Shown here: positions 41,338-41,429 of the stretch, piece after piece
Layout of the letters: every line of letters starts with the position of its first letter
Position numbering within the stretch: position 1 is the stretch's first letter
Assembly (NCBI GenBank): GCA_026388315.1
Contig: JAPLKA010000036.1
Coordinates: forward strand, 1 to 41,429
Direction: 5' to 3'
DNA: 41,429 nt
Source of the DNA: Pseudomonadota bacterium
GTDB lineage: Bacteria; Desulfobacterota; Syntrophorhabdia; Syntrophorhabdales; Syntrophorhabdaceae
The notes under the pieces: model-generated
What the model was told of the DNA's origin: nothing
The model's input: the letters and a program-made list of their open reading frames with translations, nothing else
Database searches by the model: none
Program-made: the position numbers and the translations under genes

Positions 41338-41429
41338 TGTAAACTCTCTTGTGTAAATTCATAAGGAGTGACAAAAAGGATGTACCTCCTATAAAATAGG
41401 TGATGACGAATCACAAATCTATTTTAGGA

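Noticed and set aside
15017-41394. A 13-base identity (GTACCTCCTATAA) at 15017-15029 and 41382-41394
   Set aside because: Several chance 13-mer pairs are expected in 41 kb, and flanking bases do not match, so it is not evidence for a shared element.
1-41429. CRISPR array, tRNA, rRNA or insertion-sequence transposase
   Set aside because: I saw no regularly spaced direct repeats, no cloverleaf with a recognisable T-arm, and no DDE or tyrosine recombinase motifs in any frame examined.

Overview
The window is one long surface-polysaccharide (O-antigen, capsule or exopolysaccharide) locus. Every gene I can support lies on the + strand. It holds sugar-nucleotide enzymes, about nine glycosyltransferase-type proteins, a polymerase-like membrane protein, a flippase-type ABC transporter, and modifying enzymes (methyl-, acyl-, formyl- and amidotransferases, a deacetylase). 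The heptose genes and the PglK-like ABC half-transporter suggest a Gram-negative type of cell. There is no rRNA, tRNA or housekeeping gene, so I do not name a taxon. Base composition changes in blocks: AT-rich at about 2.3-9.4 kb and 10.8-14.9 kb, more balanced at 9.4-10.6 kb and 18.8-20.0 kb, and clearly GC-rich in the ABC transporter at 33.6-35.4 kb. The locus therefore looks like a mosaic assembled by repeated transfer.

Layout. 0-2.3 kb: C-methyltransferase tail, CmcI-type methyltransferase, remains of a Wzx flippase, a GT2 glycosyltransferase. 2.3-9.4 kb: GDP-D-glycero-D-manno-heptose operon (broken gmhA, an IVS-like element with a 27-bp inverted repeat, gmhB, hddC, hddA, two SDR enzymes, a split transketolase, and the stub of a B12/radical-SAM gene). 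9.4-14.9 kb: ColD-type PLP enzyme, TVP38 membrane protein, GT2, a GT-C-like membrane protein, and a protein with a HicB-like domain and one membrane helix. 15.3-27.8 kb: GDP-mannose dehydratase-type SDR, several GT4/GT2 enzymes, a methyltransferase, an LPG-synthase-type flippase-like protein, acyltransferase 3, a second GT-C-like protein. 27.8-33.5 kb: AsnB-type amidotransferase, Wzy-like protein, TviB/WbpO and TviC/WbpP. 33.6-35.4 kb: PglK/MsbA-type ABC exporter. 35.4-41.3 kb: stubs of an SDR and a coiled-coil protein, the tail of neuA, then neuB, a formyltransferase, a NodB deacetylase, neuC and a radical SAM/SPASM protein.

How the genes fit together (inference). The transketolase pair could make sedoheptulose 7-phosphate for GmhA/HddA/GmhB/HddC. 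The GDP-heptose, or GDP-mannose, could then be deoxygenated by the GMD-, Fcl- and ColD-like enzymes. TviB + TviC + AsnB match the WbpO/WbpP/WbpS set that makes an amidated GalNAc-uronic acid. NeuC + NeuB make a nonulosonic acid, but the CMP-activating enzyme is only a fragment here.

The most striking structure is not an intact gene. At almost every module boundary lies a short, recognisable stub of a gene whose remainder is missing: C-methyltransferase, wzx, gmhA, B12-radical SAM, two SDR epimerases, a second asnB, a coiled-coil protein, neuA, and one unidentified tail. Several stubs keep a start or stop codon overlapping the next intact gene. They mark the joints where cassettes were exchanged.
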